From assembly GCA_007116095.1 (NCBI GenBank), contig SKJD01000503.1, forward strand, positions 1 through 7,105: a DNA stretch of 7,105 nucleotides, read 5' to 3'. Positions 1 to 5,535 of this stretch are shown piece after piece. The position numbers and the translations under genes were made by a program. Each line of letters opens with the position of its first letter. Position 1 is the first letter of the stretch. Below the pieces are notes generated by a model. That model did no database searches. It was not told the origin of the DNA and saw only the letters and a list, made by a program, of their open reading frames with translations. Origin of the DNA: Candidatus Hydrogenedentota bacterium. GTDB lineage: Bacteria > Hydrogenedentota > Hydrogenedentia > Hydrogenedentales > SCBR16-9.

Positions 1-749
1 TCGCCTTCTGGCATTTCCGGCGCCGGCAAGTCTTGCTCCACAACCGAGGTTAAATCCGTGGGATAAATGGCTTCAGGCATGGAGCCGCCGTTTTCTCCAA
101 CCGTGTCAATCGGTTCGTTGTTCAGGATGATGCGTGTTCCCGGAGCCATGGTAATGCGCGTATCCTCGGGGTCGTAATCGTGGTTGATCGCATAGTCAAA
201 GACCTCGAAGAGCCGGTGCGTTTCGGCATCGTGCTCAATGAAGATTCGATAGGGCAAAAAATCTTCATCCCGCAAATAGATGGTGGCTTCTTCGAAGTAT
301 TGCGCGGCATCGCTTTCCGGAAGCGGACGTATCCGAAGTCCCTGGCTCCCCTCGTCATAGTCCAGCACGGTGAAAGTCGCCAGGTCATAGCGTTCTGCCA
401 GTTTGGAAACCGATTCATCAAAAGCCGCGAAGATAATGTCCGCCAGTGGGTTTTCCTCGAAGTCCGTGATTTCCATCTGACGCACCAGCGGCTCGTAGTC
501 GTACATGCGTTGCTGATCGATGATTTGCACCGTCTCTTCTTCTCGCAGCACCAGGCGATGTGGTCGGGCATAAAGCAGGCGGCCTTCCGTGCTCAGGGTT
601 TCGCCCGGCATCAGGATGCTTTGCTCATAGCGTGCTTCCACAATGCGGATATCCGCACGCTTTTCCTCGAAGAGCGTGGTGAATTCTTCAAAGGACAGTG
701 TGGTCGCCGCAGGTGTCAACAGGCCAATCAATAAGCACAATGCAGTCAT
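1..749 (-). CDS. lolA: LolA-like outer-membrane lipoprotein carrier protein (3' end outside window)
   Basis: The minus strand is open from an ATG at 749 to the window edge (249 codons, no stop), so the C-terminus is missing. Residues 1-18 are hydrophobic and look like a short signal peptide, although the usual positive charges before the hydrophobic core are absent. Residues 20-210 follow the LolA fold pattern: an FEEF helix start, a strand with STEGRLLYARPHRL (53-66, the family's 'G-x-L-x-x-x-RP-x-R' signature), repeated hydrophobic/acidic strands, and a late DYDPEDTRITMAPGT segment (191-205) like the end of LolA. Family members carry lipoproteins across the periplasm from LolCDE to the outer membrane. 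Beyond residue 210 there is a Pro/Glu-rich extension not typical of LolA. The start is secure: an in-frame TGA lies only 18 nt upstream and ATG is the first start codon. It overlaps the divIVA stop as ATGA, so translation is probably coupled. It could be a LolA-like paralogue rather than the main carrier. Confidence 0.8.
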   Translation of the reverse strand, partial: MTALCLLIGLLTPAATTLSFEEFTTLFEEKRADIRIVEARYEQSILMPGETLSTEGRLLYARPHRLVLREEETVQIIDQQRMYDYEPLVRQMEITDFEENPLADIIFAAFDESVSKLAERYDLATFTVLDYDEGSQGLRIRPLPESDAAQYFEEATIYLRDEDFLPYRIFIEHDAETHRLFEVFDYAINHDYDPEDTRITMAPGTRIILNNEPIDTVGENGGSMPEAIYPTDLTSVVEQDLPAPEMPEG

Positions 750-1609
750 CGCTGGGAGGTATCCTCATCCGTTTCGGGATTTTCACCGGGGCCATTTTCG
801 TCCAGGGCATCCCCGGTACTTTTGTATTCATCGCGGAGCGCTTCTTCAGACGATGATATCGACTCATGAACGGCCGAATTTTCGTCCTCAACCGCTGCCG
901 GCATCTGCATCGGTCGGGTCAACATCCGGGTCAGGGCGTCGGTGCTGCCGCTGCGCTCCGGCTTCATGGAAGGCGACGGCGACATGGTCGCTGAAGGCGC
1001 CACAGTCTCTTGTGCTTCAGACACGGTGTTGTCATCCGGCGTTTCGCTTTCCGGTGTAAGTGTTTCTTCGCCTTCCTGCTCCGCGCTTTCCCGGGCCAAC
1101 GTCAGTTCAGTCTCTTCAGCCGTGGTGAGCTGTTCCAGCATCTCTACATGCGACTGGAGAAAAGTGCGCAGTTCCGTGCGTAAAGCATCCCGATGTGCGC
1201 GCAGGGTGTTGATCTCCTGTTGCAGCAGTTCGGGCAGCTTGCTGGCTTTGGTGATGGCCAGGGCTTTCGCCAGTTTTGCTTCCTCCAGCATGGCGTCCGC
1301 CTCACGCCGCGCATGCTCCAGCATGTCTTCGTGGAACTTTTGCGAGGAAACCAGCGCATTGCGCAGGGTGCTTTCCATCTCGTGGTAGCTTTCGACCTCT
1401 TGTCGCAACTCTTCATTGCGACCGCGCAGATCGCGGTTCTGCTTGATGAGCGACTCAAAGACATCGGCGACGCGTTCAAGAAAATGCTCGACTTCGTCCT
1501 TGTCATAGCCCCCCATCATTTTCGTGCGAAACTCTTTGCTGTAGAGATCGCTGGGGGTCAGGGTTATCTCTTCGCCCAGTACTTCTGAAACGACACGGTC
1601 TTTTTTCAT
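746..1609 (-). CDS. divIVA: DivIVA-domain cell division / polar growth protein
   Basis: This is a 287-residue protein. After a short N-terminal lead, residues 16-65 carry the DivIVA membrane-binding domain: LTPSDLYSKEF (17-27), MGGYDKDEVEHFLERV (32-47) and the start of a coiled coil, matching the family pattern 'LTP-x-DI-x-x-x-x-F-x-x-x-x-x-GYD-x-x-EVD-x-FLD'. A long, highly charged coiled coil runs over about residues 50-165. The last 120 residues are acidic, Ser/Thr/Pro/Glu-rich and probably disordered. DivIVA proteins bind curved membrane at poles and septa and recruit partners for division, growth or chromosome anchoring. The ATG is preceded by AGGGAG with a 6-nt spacer. Upstream is proC in the same direction; this order resembles the proC-(yggT)-divIVA neighbourhood of many Gram-positive and other genomes, here without yggT. 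The stop overlaps the lolA-like start. The family call is confident; the partners and exact role are not visible. Confidence 0.9.
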   Translation of the reverse strand: MKKDRVVSEVLGEEITLTPSDLYSKEFRTKMMGGYDKDEVEHFLERVADVFESLIKQNRDLRGRNEELRQEVESYHEMESTLRNALVSSQKFHEDMLEHARREADAMLEEAKLAKALAITKASKLPELLQQEINTLRAHRDALRTELRTFLQSHVEMLEQLTTAEETELTLARESAEQEGEETLTPESETPDDNTVSEAQETVAPSATMSPSPSMKPERSGSTDALTRMLTRPMQMPAAVEDENSAVHESISSSEEALRDEYKSTGDALDENGPGENPETDEDTSQR

Positions 1610-1701
1610 TGACAGCTCCCTGTATCAAGACGCCCGGCGTCGGGGGATTATTCAAGTAGTCGGAGGTTGGTTACACAATAAATAACGGTACGGTTGGCGT
1701 G
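1610..1701 (-). other. proC-divIVA intergenic gap
   Basis: This 92-bp gap holds the divIVA ribosome site (GGAG) and, at 1629-1641, a perfect 6-bp inverted repeat GACGCC-C-GGCGTC. No T-tract follows the repeat on the minus strand, so it is not a convincing terminator, and read-through from proC into divIVA is likely. I see no convincing promoter. Confidence 0.4.
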
Positions 1702-2517
1702 CTACAGTTCCTTGGCCAGCGCCCGCGCCCGTTTTGCCGCGGCGGCGACCCCGACCTGTATGGTGTCGGCCAGGCCACGCGATTCGAAGGTCTCAATGGC
1801 GGCAGCGGTGGTCCCGCCTTTGGAAGTCACTTTGGCGCGCAGGGCCGCCGGTGTTTCCCCGCTTTCCGCCAGGAGTTTGCCGGCGCCCAGCAGGGTCTGT
1901 TTTGCCAGGCGCAGCGCCACGTCTTCGTCCAGCCCTTCCGCGACTCCGGCGGTGGTCATTTTTTCCGCCAGATAAAAGGCATAGGCCGGCCCGCTTCCGC
2001 TGATCGCCGTTACGGCGTCCAGTTGGGGTTCGGTGACAATCTCCACCTTGCCCACCGCTTCGAAGAGGGTCCGTGCGGAGCGCATGTCGTCTCCGGTCGC
2101 ATTGGGGGCAGCCGCCAGGCCGGTCATCCCGCAATGCACCAGCGCCGGGGTGTTGGGCATGGCGCGCACCACCCGGGCGCTATTCCCGAGATGGCGTTGA
2201 ATGAATTCAATCGTAATGCCCGCGGCTATGGATATGACCCCGGTGACATCGGAAAAGCCCGGCTTCAGGGCGGTAAGCGCTTCGCCCATAATCTGGGGCT
2301 TTACCGCCAGGACCAGCGTGTCACTCTGGGCGGCCAGGAGCTCGGAAGTGCTCAGCAGCGTCGCGCCATGTGCTTTCGCCAGGGCGCTGCGTTCGGCATC
2401 GGGATCATGGACCAGGACCTGTGACGCCTCCACCGCGCCTGCATGCAGCAAGCCATCCAGAATGGCCGCGCCCATGTTGCCATAACCAAGAAAGCCAAGC
2501 GTACCGGAAATTTTCAC
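1702..2517 (-). CDS. proC: Pyrroline-5-carboxylate reductase
   Basis: This enzyme reduces 1-pyrroline-5-carboxylate to L-proline with NAD(P)H, the last step of proline synthesis in the cytoplasm. With a GTG start at 2517 the product is 271 residues, close to the 269 of the E. coli enzyme. The N-terminal Rossmann fold shows GFLGYGNMG (8-16), followed by AVKPQ (71-75) and RAMPNTP (118-124). The C-terminal dimerisation and substrate domain shows AISGSGPAY (171-179) and VTSKGGTT (230-237), the family signature region. I chose GTG 2517 because GGAGG lies 10 nt upstream and the protein then begins right before the nucleotide-binding strand. An in-frame ATG at 2562 would add 15 unconserved residues and bury that ribosome site inside the gene. 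The acetyltransferase gene lies 85 bp upstream in the same direction, and divIVA follows after about 90 bp. A TATATT at 2579-2584 (minus strand) could be a -10 box, but I see no good -35. Confidence 0.96.
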   Translation of the reverse strand: MKISGTLGFLGYGNMGAAILDGLLHAGAVEASQVLVHDPDAERSALAKAHGATLLSTSELLAAQSDTLVLAVKPQIMGEALTALKPGFSDVTGVISIAAGITIEFIQRHLGNSARVVRAMPNTPALVHCGMTGLAAAPNATGDDMRSARTLFEAVGKVEIVTEPQLDAVTAISGSGPAYAFYLAEKMTTAGVAEGLDEDVALRLAKQTLLGAGKLLAESGETPAALRAKVTSKGGTTAAAIETFESRGLADTIQVGVAAAAKRARALAKEL

Positions 2518-2602
2518 GAGATCACATCCTCCACAAAAAAGTAAAACATATTCCTGTCGCATCCCGTGTAATCGCTACAATATACCGCCAAATTTACAAG
2601 AA

Positions 2603-3172
2603 TCACATACCTCGGGATGCGCGTTTCTCTGGAGCCATTTCAGCCGTCTCCGTGGACGGCATGGCCCAATGCTCTGAAGACAAGGCGCCATGTGGCAGCT
2701 CGTTCGCGACACTGTGTGGCAAATCAATCACCATGGCCGTTTCATCACAGCCCGGAAAGAGCGGACAACGCATGCAGTCTTTGAAAACCTTGTACGGCAG
2801 TTCCTGCTTGTCCACGACAAGAAAACCAAGCCGGTCGAAAAAGTGTGTTACCCGGGTGAGGGCATAGACCCGGCCAATCTCCAACTGCCGGGCTTCTTCC
2901 ACCACCGCCTTCACCAACTTGGCGCCCACGCCCTGTCCCCGCAGGGATTCCCGCACGACCAGGGATCGCACTTCCGCCAGATCAATCATATCGATATGCA
3001 GGGCGACACAACCTCCCAGGCCGTTCTCGTCCACATAGACATAAAAATCCCGGACATTCTCGTAGAGTTCCGGGAGCTCACGCGGCAGGACACTCCCTTG
3101 TAACGCCGCTTCATCCAGCAGCGCTTTCATGGCCACGACTTCACTGAGTTTTGGTTTTCGAACGGTCCCCAT
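2603..3172 (-). CDS. argA: GNAT N-acetyltransferase, short-form N-acetylglutamate synthase
   Basis: This 189-residue protein has a single GNAT domain. The acetyl-CoA loop reads VVRESLRGQGVG (72-83), the standard 'R-G-x-G-x-G' pattern. The segment RVYALTRVTHFFDRLGF (101-117) and the later YKVFKDCMRCPLFPGCDE (127-144) match the short N-acetylglutamate synthase type found in Deltaproteobacteria, Actinobacteria (Mycobacterium Rv2747 type) and others, rather than E. coli ArgA, which carries an extra kinase-like domain. The predicted reaction is acetyl transfer from acetyl-CoA to the amino group of L-glutamate, committing it to arginine synthesis. Three cysteines (C133, C136, C142) make a CxxC-x5-C cluster that might bind metal; this is inference. 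The last 38 residues are an unconserved tail. An in-frame GTG at 3190 would add six residues; I prefer ATG 3172, although neither has a strong ribosome site. The next gene in the same direction is proC, so both use glutamate-derived precursors. Exact substrate is not provable from sequence. Confidence 0.8.
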   Translation of the reverse strand: MGTVRKPKLSEVVAMKALLDEAALQGSVLPRELPELYENVRDFYVYVDENGLGGCVALHIDMIDLAEVRSLVVRESLRGQGVGAKLVKAVVEEARQLEIGRVYALTRVTHFFDRLGFLVVDKQELPYKVFKDCMRCPLFPGCDETAMVIDLPHSVANELPHGALSSEHWAMPSTETAEMAPEKRASRGM

Positions 3173-3190
3173 CGCAGACTGTTTCCACAC

Positions 3191-3196
3191 ATTGTA
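3191..3196 (-). promoter_or_regulatory. Candidate -10 box for the acetyltransferase gene
   Basis: The minus strand reads TACAAT, five of six matches to the sigma70 -10 consensus, ending 18 nt before the ATG at 3172. The position where a -35 box would sit (about 3214-3219) falls inside the hairpin at 3207-3239 and does not match TTGACA, so an activator or the inverted repeat itself may matter here. A transcript starting from it would have a very short leader. Confidence 0.35.
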
Positions 3197-3206
3197 GCCA
3201 AGTCAA

Positions 3207-3239
3207 AACGCGCTCTATGGCCATCCCATACAGCGCGTT
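3207..3239. repeat. Imperfect palindrome / hairpin in the divergent control region
   Basis: Outer arms AACGCGCT (3207-3214) and AGCGCGTT (3232-3239) are perfect complements. After one C/C mismatch, inner arms TATGG (3216-3220) and CCATA (3226-3230) also pair, leaving a 5-base loop. That is 13 paired bases out of 14 positions. It overlaps the expected -35 region of the acetyltransferase promoter, which suggests an operator. As RNA on the minus strand, the stem is followed by TTGACTT, too poor in T for a firm terminator call, and no gene upstream on that strand needs terminating. Confidence 0.6.
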
Positions 3240-3294
3240 GTTAGTGTAGCATACGCCTTGGAAAAAGGGCGAACACGCTGGAACCTGGACGGGC

Positions 3295-3328
3295 TTCCCG
3301 GGATTACAGCAGGACGCAAAACCGGGAA
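3295..3328. repeat. Inverted repeat upstream of the phosphatase gene
   Basis: TTCCCGG (3295-3301) and CCGGGAA (3322-3328) are perfect 7-bp complements separated by 20 bases. They lie about 45 bp upstream of the candidate phosphatase promoter. This may be a regulator site or a structured leader, or chance in GC-rich DNA. The rest of the 3240-3439 stretch shows no gene on either strand. Confidence 0.35.
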
Positions 3329-3373
3329 ATTGTTTGGCAAGACGACAGTGTGTTATCCAGGAGTCCGCCCGGC

Positions 3374-3403
3374 TTTCAGACTGTGCATTTTATTTGTTAC
3401 TAT
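3374..3403 (+). promoter_or_regulatory. Weak candidate promoter for the phosphatase gene
   Basis: TACTAT (3398-3403) matches five of six -10 consensus bases and lies in a local AT-rich dip. TTTCAG (3374-3379), 18 bp upstream, is only a poor -35. It is the best candidate I see between the divergent repeats and the start codon. Confidence 0.3.
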
Positions 3404-3439
3404 GAGTTGATGTTACGACAGGAATGACGGTTCAAGACG

Positions 3440-4924
3440 ATGAATGACCGGATATTACGGGCGGGCGGCAGCCCGAAGGATCGTAGAGGGGTGTCGCTAC
3501 GGCGCACCGTGGCCTTGGAGAAGGGCGTGCAGGAGTCAACCACATCCAAATCGGCGCAGGACGCGACCCTCGAAGAACTTCGCCAACGGGTGGCGACGTT
3601 GGAGGCGGCGCTGGAAGCCTGTGAGGCAGAAGCGGCAGCGCGTATAGAAGAGCTGGAAGGGCTGAACGCTTCGTTGCGGCTCTTCATGCGCGCCATGGAG
3701 GCATGCAGCGAAGGCATTGCGATCCTGGATGTCAAACAGCCGAATTTCCCCCTGATCTATGTGAATGCCGGTTTTGAGCGACAAACAGGGTACAAGCGGG
3801 AAGAGGTACTCAACAAGAGCGCCCGATTTATACATGGCCCGGGGACCAACCCCAAGACGGTGGATCAAATCCGTAGCGCTTTGGAACATGGCAATCTCTT
3901 TACCACGGAAATCCTCAGCTACCGCAAAGATGGTTCGTCGTTCTGGAACCGGATTTCCCTCACGCCGCTGCGCAATAAGCGGGACCAACTTACCCACTTT
4001 GTCAGTATTCAGTCCGATGTGACCAGCAGGATACAGTCCAACCTGGAGATTCAGGAGGCGTTGAACCTCCTGGAAGAGACGAACATCAAGCTGACCCGCA
4101 CCAACAAATGGATGCGCAGCAACCTCGAGGCCGCCGCCAAGGTGCAGCAGGCGCTCTTGCCGGAACAGCTTCCCAAGCCCAAGCGCGTGCGTTTTGCCTG
4201 GCAGTTTCATCCTTGTGACGAGCTGGCTGGCGATATCCTCAACATTTTCCGCCTGGACGACGACCATGTAGGGCTGTACCTGCTGGACGTGACCGGCCAC
4301 GGCACGGCGGCGGCGTTGTTGGCTGTTTCGGTTTTTCGGCTCCTGGCGCCCATGGCGCACAAGACCTCGCTCGTGCGGGAGCGCATTGAAGAGACCGGAA
4401 CCTATGTCATGACTTCCCCGGCTGAGGTGGCCCAGCGTCTGAACCGGCAATTCCCCTGGGATTTCAATACGGGCCAGTTCTTTACATTGGTATACGGCGT
4501 GCTCAACGTGAAAACGCTGCTTTTCCGTTTCATCACGGCGGGGCACCCAGGCCCAATCTACTATCCCGCGAGCGGCGAGCCGGTGGTGATGCCAAGTCTC
4601 GGACTTCCCATTGGCCTGACTGATGGAAAATACGAAGAGCAGGTCATCCAGTTGAACACCGGAGACCGTCTCTTGCTGTATTCTGATGGCGTTACGGAGG
4701 CCATGAGCCCGGATGGCGAGCTATTCGGTCGGGATCGATTAATTAAATACTTCAATTGTAAAAAAGCAAAGAACCTGGACGACTGCCTGAACAGTATCCT
4801 GAACGCGACGACACGCTGGAAGCAAAGCCGCCGCTTTCATGACGACTTCTCACTGCTGGGCCTGGAAGTACGTCCGAAAAAAGTCGATGTCGGAAGCGAT
4901 TTGCAACGCCCGAATAAATCTTGA
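3440..4924 (+). CDS. PAS (LOV-like) sensor fused to SpoIIE/RsbU-type serine phosphatase
   Basis: This is a 494-residue cytoplasmic signalling protein with no membrane segment. In order: a poorly conserved lead (1-40), a coiled coil (41-80), a PAS/PAC domain (about 82-198), a helical linker (199-240) and a PP2C/SpoIIE phosphatase domain (250-475). The phosphatase shows the metal-binding aspartates in AGD (D265), LLDVTGHG (D283) and LYSDGVTEA (D416), and a final FHDDFSLL (467-473). Such RsbU-like enzymes dephosphorylate STAS-domain anti-anti-sigma factors to release sigma factors, but no STAS or anti-sigma kinase gene is in the window. The PAS domain resembles LOV photoreceptors (VNAGFERQTGY, SYRKDGSSFWN, SIQSDVT) but has A128 where LOV has its adduct-forming cysteine. 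Start uncertainty: ATG 3440 has no ribosome site at normal distance. GTG 3527 has GGAG (3517-3520) six bases upstream, giving 465 residues with all domains intact, and is a serious alternative. The gene is divergent from the acetyltransferase gene. Confidence 0.92.
   Translation: MNDRILRAGGSPKDRRGVSLRRTVALEKGVQESTTSKSAQDATLEELRQRVATLEAALEACEAEAAARIEELEGLNASLRLFMRAMEACSEGIAILDVKQPNFPLIYVNAGFERQTGYKREEVLNKSARFIHGPGTNPKTVDQIRSALEHGNLFTTEILSYRKDGSSFWNRISLTPLRNKRDQLTHFVSIQSDVTSRIQSNLEIQEALNLLEETNIKLTRTNKWMRSNLEAAAKVQQALLPEQLPKPKRVRFAWQFHPCDELAGDILNIFRLDDDHVGLYLLDVTGHGTAAALLAVSVFRLLAPMAHKTSLVRERIEETGTYVMTSPAEVAQRLNRQFPWDFNTGQFFTLVYGVLNVKTLLFRFITAGHPGPIYYPASGEPVVMPSLGLPIGLTDGKYEEQVIQLNTGDRLLLYSDGVTEAMSPDGELFGRDRLIKYFNCKKAKNLDDCLNSILNATTRWKQSRRFHDDFSLLGLEVRPKKVDVGSDLQRPNKS
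3517..3529 (+). promoter_or_regulatory. Ribosome binding site and GTG supporting an internal start for the phosphatase
   Basis: GGAG (3517-3520), a 6-nt spacer and GTG (3527-3529) form a better initiation site than the ATG at 3440. The 29 codons in between encode an Arg-rich, featureless stretch, consistent with untranslated leader. Confidence 0.4.
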
Positions 4925-4949
4925 CAGCGCATGCCGGGTATGCTAGACT
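4921..4949 (+). promoter_or_regulatory. Sigma70-type promoter for the TIGR04073 gene
   Basis: A perfect -35 TTGACA (4921-4926), a 17-bp spacer and TAGACT (4944-4949; four of six consensus bases) with an extended TGC just before it. The TGA stop of the phosphatase gene (4922-4924) is inside the -35 box. The spacer contains GCAT-7 bases-ATGC (4929-4943), a short inverted repeat that could bind a repressor. Expected transcription start is near 4956, giving a leader of about 60 nt before ATG 5017. Confidence 0.75.
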
Positions 4950-5016
4950 TGCCAAAACAGGAAAATGCCGGGCAGTCTTTTCGCCCATCGGCTACACGGA
5001 AGAGGGAGAGTTCCAC

Positions 5017-5406
5017 ATGCTGAAAAATGGCTTGAAAAAAGGATGTCTCGTTGCCTTGGCCATCATGTTGTCCCTGTCAATGTTGATGCAGGTCAACCCG
5101 GTGCAGGCGCAGACCTATGACCCGGATTTGGACTTGCCCAAGCCGACCGGACTGGAAAAGTCGCTGACCAAGCTGGGTCGCGGCCTCTCCAACATCATGT
5201 TTGGCTGGGTGGAAATTCCGATGACCTTCGACACCAAGATGAAGCAGGGCAAGCCGCTGGCGTACTTGTTGGGTGTCGTACCGGTCTTGGGTTCGGCCCG
5301 GGCGGTTATGCGCACCGGTACGGGGGTCTTTGAAGCGGTCACCTTCCCCTTCACGGACAAAGATGTCAATTACGAGGCGGTGCTGGAGCCAGAATATATT
5401 TTCTAG
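5017..5406 (+). CDS. Exosortase system-associated protein, TIGR04073 family
   Basis: The product is a 129-residue exported protein. Its signal peptide has lysines at 3, 7 and 8, a hydrophobic core at 10-26 and a probable signal peptidase I cut after VQA (residue 31). The mature part carries the conserved run KLGRGLSNIMFGWVEIP (52-68), then a hydrophobic glycine-rich stretch GVVPVLGSARAVMRTGTGVFEAVTFPF (86-112) in two parts, and ends VLEPEYIF. I recognise this as the small TIGR04073 family, known from genomes with exosortase/PEP-CTERM systems; its biochemical role is unknown. The weakly hydrophobic middle segment might associate with membrane. ATG 5017 was chosen because GGAG (5005-5008) lies eight bases upstream and the signal peptide starts there; the frame is open further upstream, but that region is promoter. 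It has its own promoter at 4921 and is followed by structured intergenic DNA. No exosortase or PEP-CTERM protein is in the window. Confidence 0.85.
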   Translation: MLKNGLKKGCLVALAIMLSLSMLMQVNPVQAQTYDPDLDLPKPTGLEKSLTKLGRGLSNIMFGWVEIPMTFDTKMKQGKPLAYLLGVVPVLGSARAVMRTGTGVFEAVTFPFTDKDVNYEAVLEPEYIF

Positions 5407-5425
5407 GCTACCGCAATGTAGCGAT

Positions 5426-5450
5426 GTTGCTTGGCGACAACGCCGGCAAC
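5426..5450 (+). repeat. Stable hairpin after the TIGR04073 gene
   Basis: GTTGC (5426-5430) pairs with GCAAC (5446-5450), and GGCG (5433-5436) pairs with CGCC (5441-5444) around an ACAA loop, with a small asymmetric bulge. No T-run follows. It could stabilise the 3' end of the short transcript. Confidence 0.45.
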
Positions 5451-5475
5451 TCAATTGACCCTTAAGATAGATTTC

Positions 5476-5524
5476 AAAGCAGGCATGGGTTTGCCCTTCG
5501 GGTGATCTGTGCCTGTTTGTTTCG
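5476..5524 (+). terminator. Candidate rho-independent terminator of the TIGR04073 gene
   Basis: The stem pairs 5477-5485 (AAGCAGGCA) with 5510-5518 (TGCCTGTTT), nine pairs including one G-U, around a 24-base apical part that holds a smaller CCC-TTC-GGG hairpin. It runs into TGTTTGTTTC, a broken T-tract. The loop is long for a terminator, so the call is moderate. It lies 70 bp past the stop codon and 130 bp before recF. Confidence 0.45.
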
Positions 5525-5535
5525 TGTAGGGCGCC

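Noticed and set aside
122..571. A 149-codon minus-strand frame and a 184-codon plus-strand frame across the first 730 bases
   Set aside because: Both are shadows of the LolA-like gene, with low-complexity or unpatterned translations; the LolA frame explains the codon periodicity and family motifs.
1629..1641. GACGCC-C-GGCGTC hairpin as a proC terminator
   Set aside because: The stem is short, the loop would be too tight unless the stem opens, and no T-tract follows on the minus strand.
1699..2424. A 241-codon plus-strand frame opposite proC
   Set aside because: It is the GC-rich antisense shadow of proC; the translation is Gly/Arg/Gln-rich without any family pattern.
3255..3350. Possible c-di-GMP-I (GEMM) riboswitch, prompted by GGGCGAAC and GGACGCAAAACC
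   Set aside because: The two pieces are much further apart than in GEMM, and the expected GNRA loop/receptor and the GGxAGCxGGGTTACC-like 3' part are absent. A covariance-model scan would settle it; I do not call it.
3536..4546. A 336-codon minus-strand frame opposite the phosphatase gene
   Set aside because: It is an antisense shadow of a gene whose domains are unambiguous; there is no ribosome site or recognisable motif.
4921..5016. Upstream in-frame TTG at 4921 as start of the TIGR04073 gene
   Set aside because: That TTG is part of the -35 box, has no ribosome site, and would place 32 residues before a good signal peptide.
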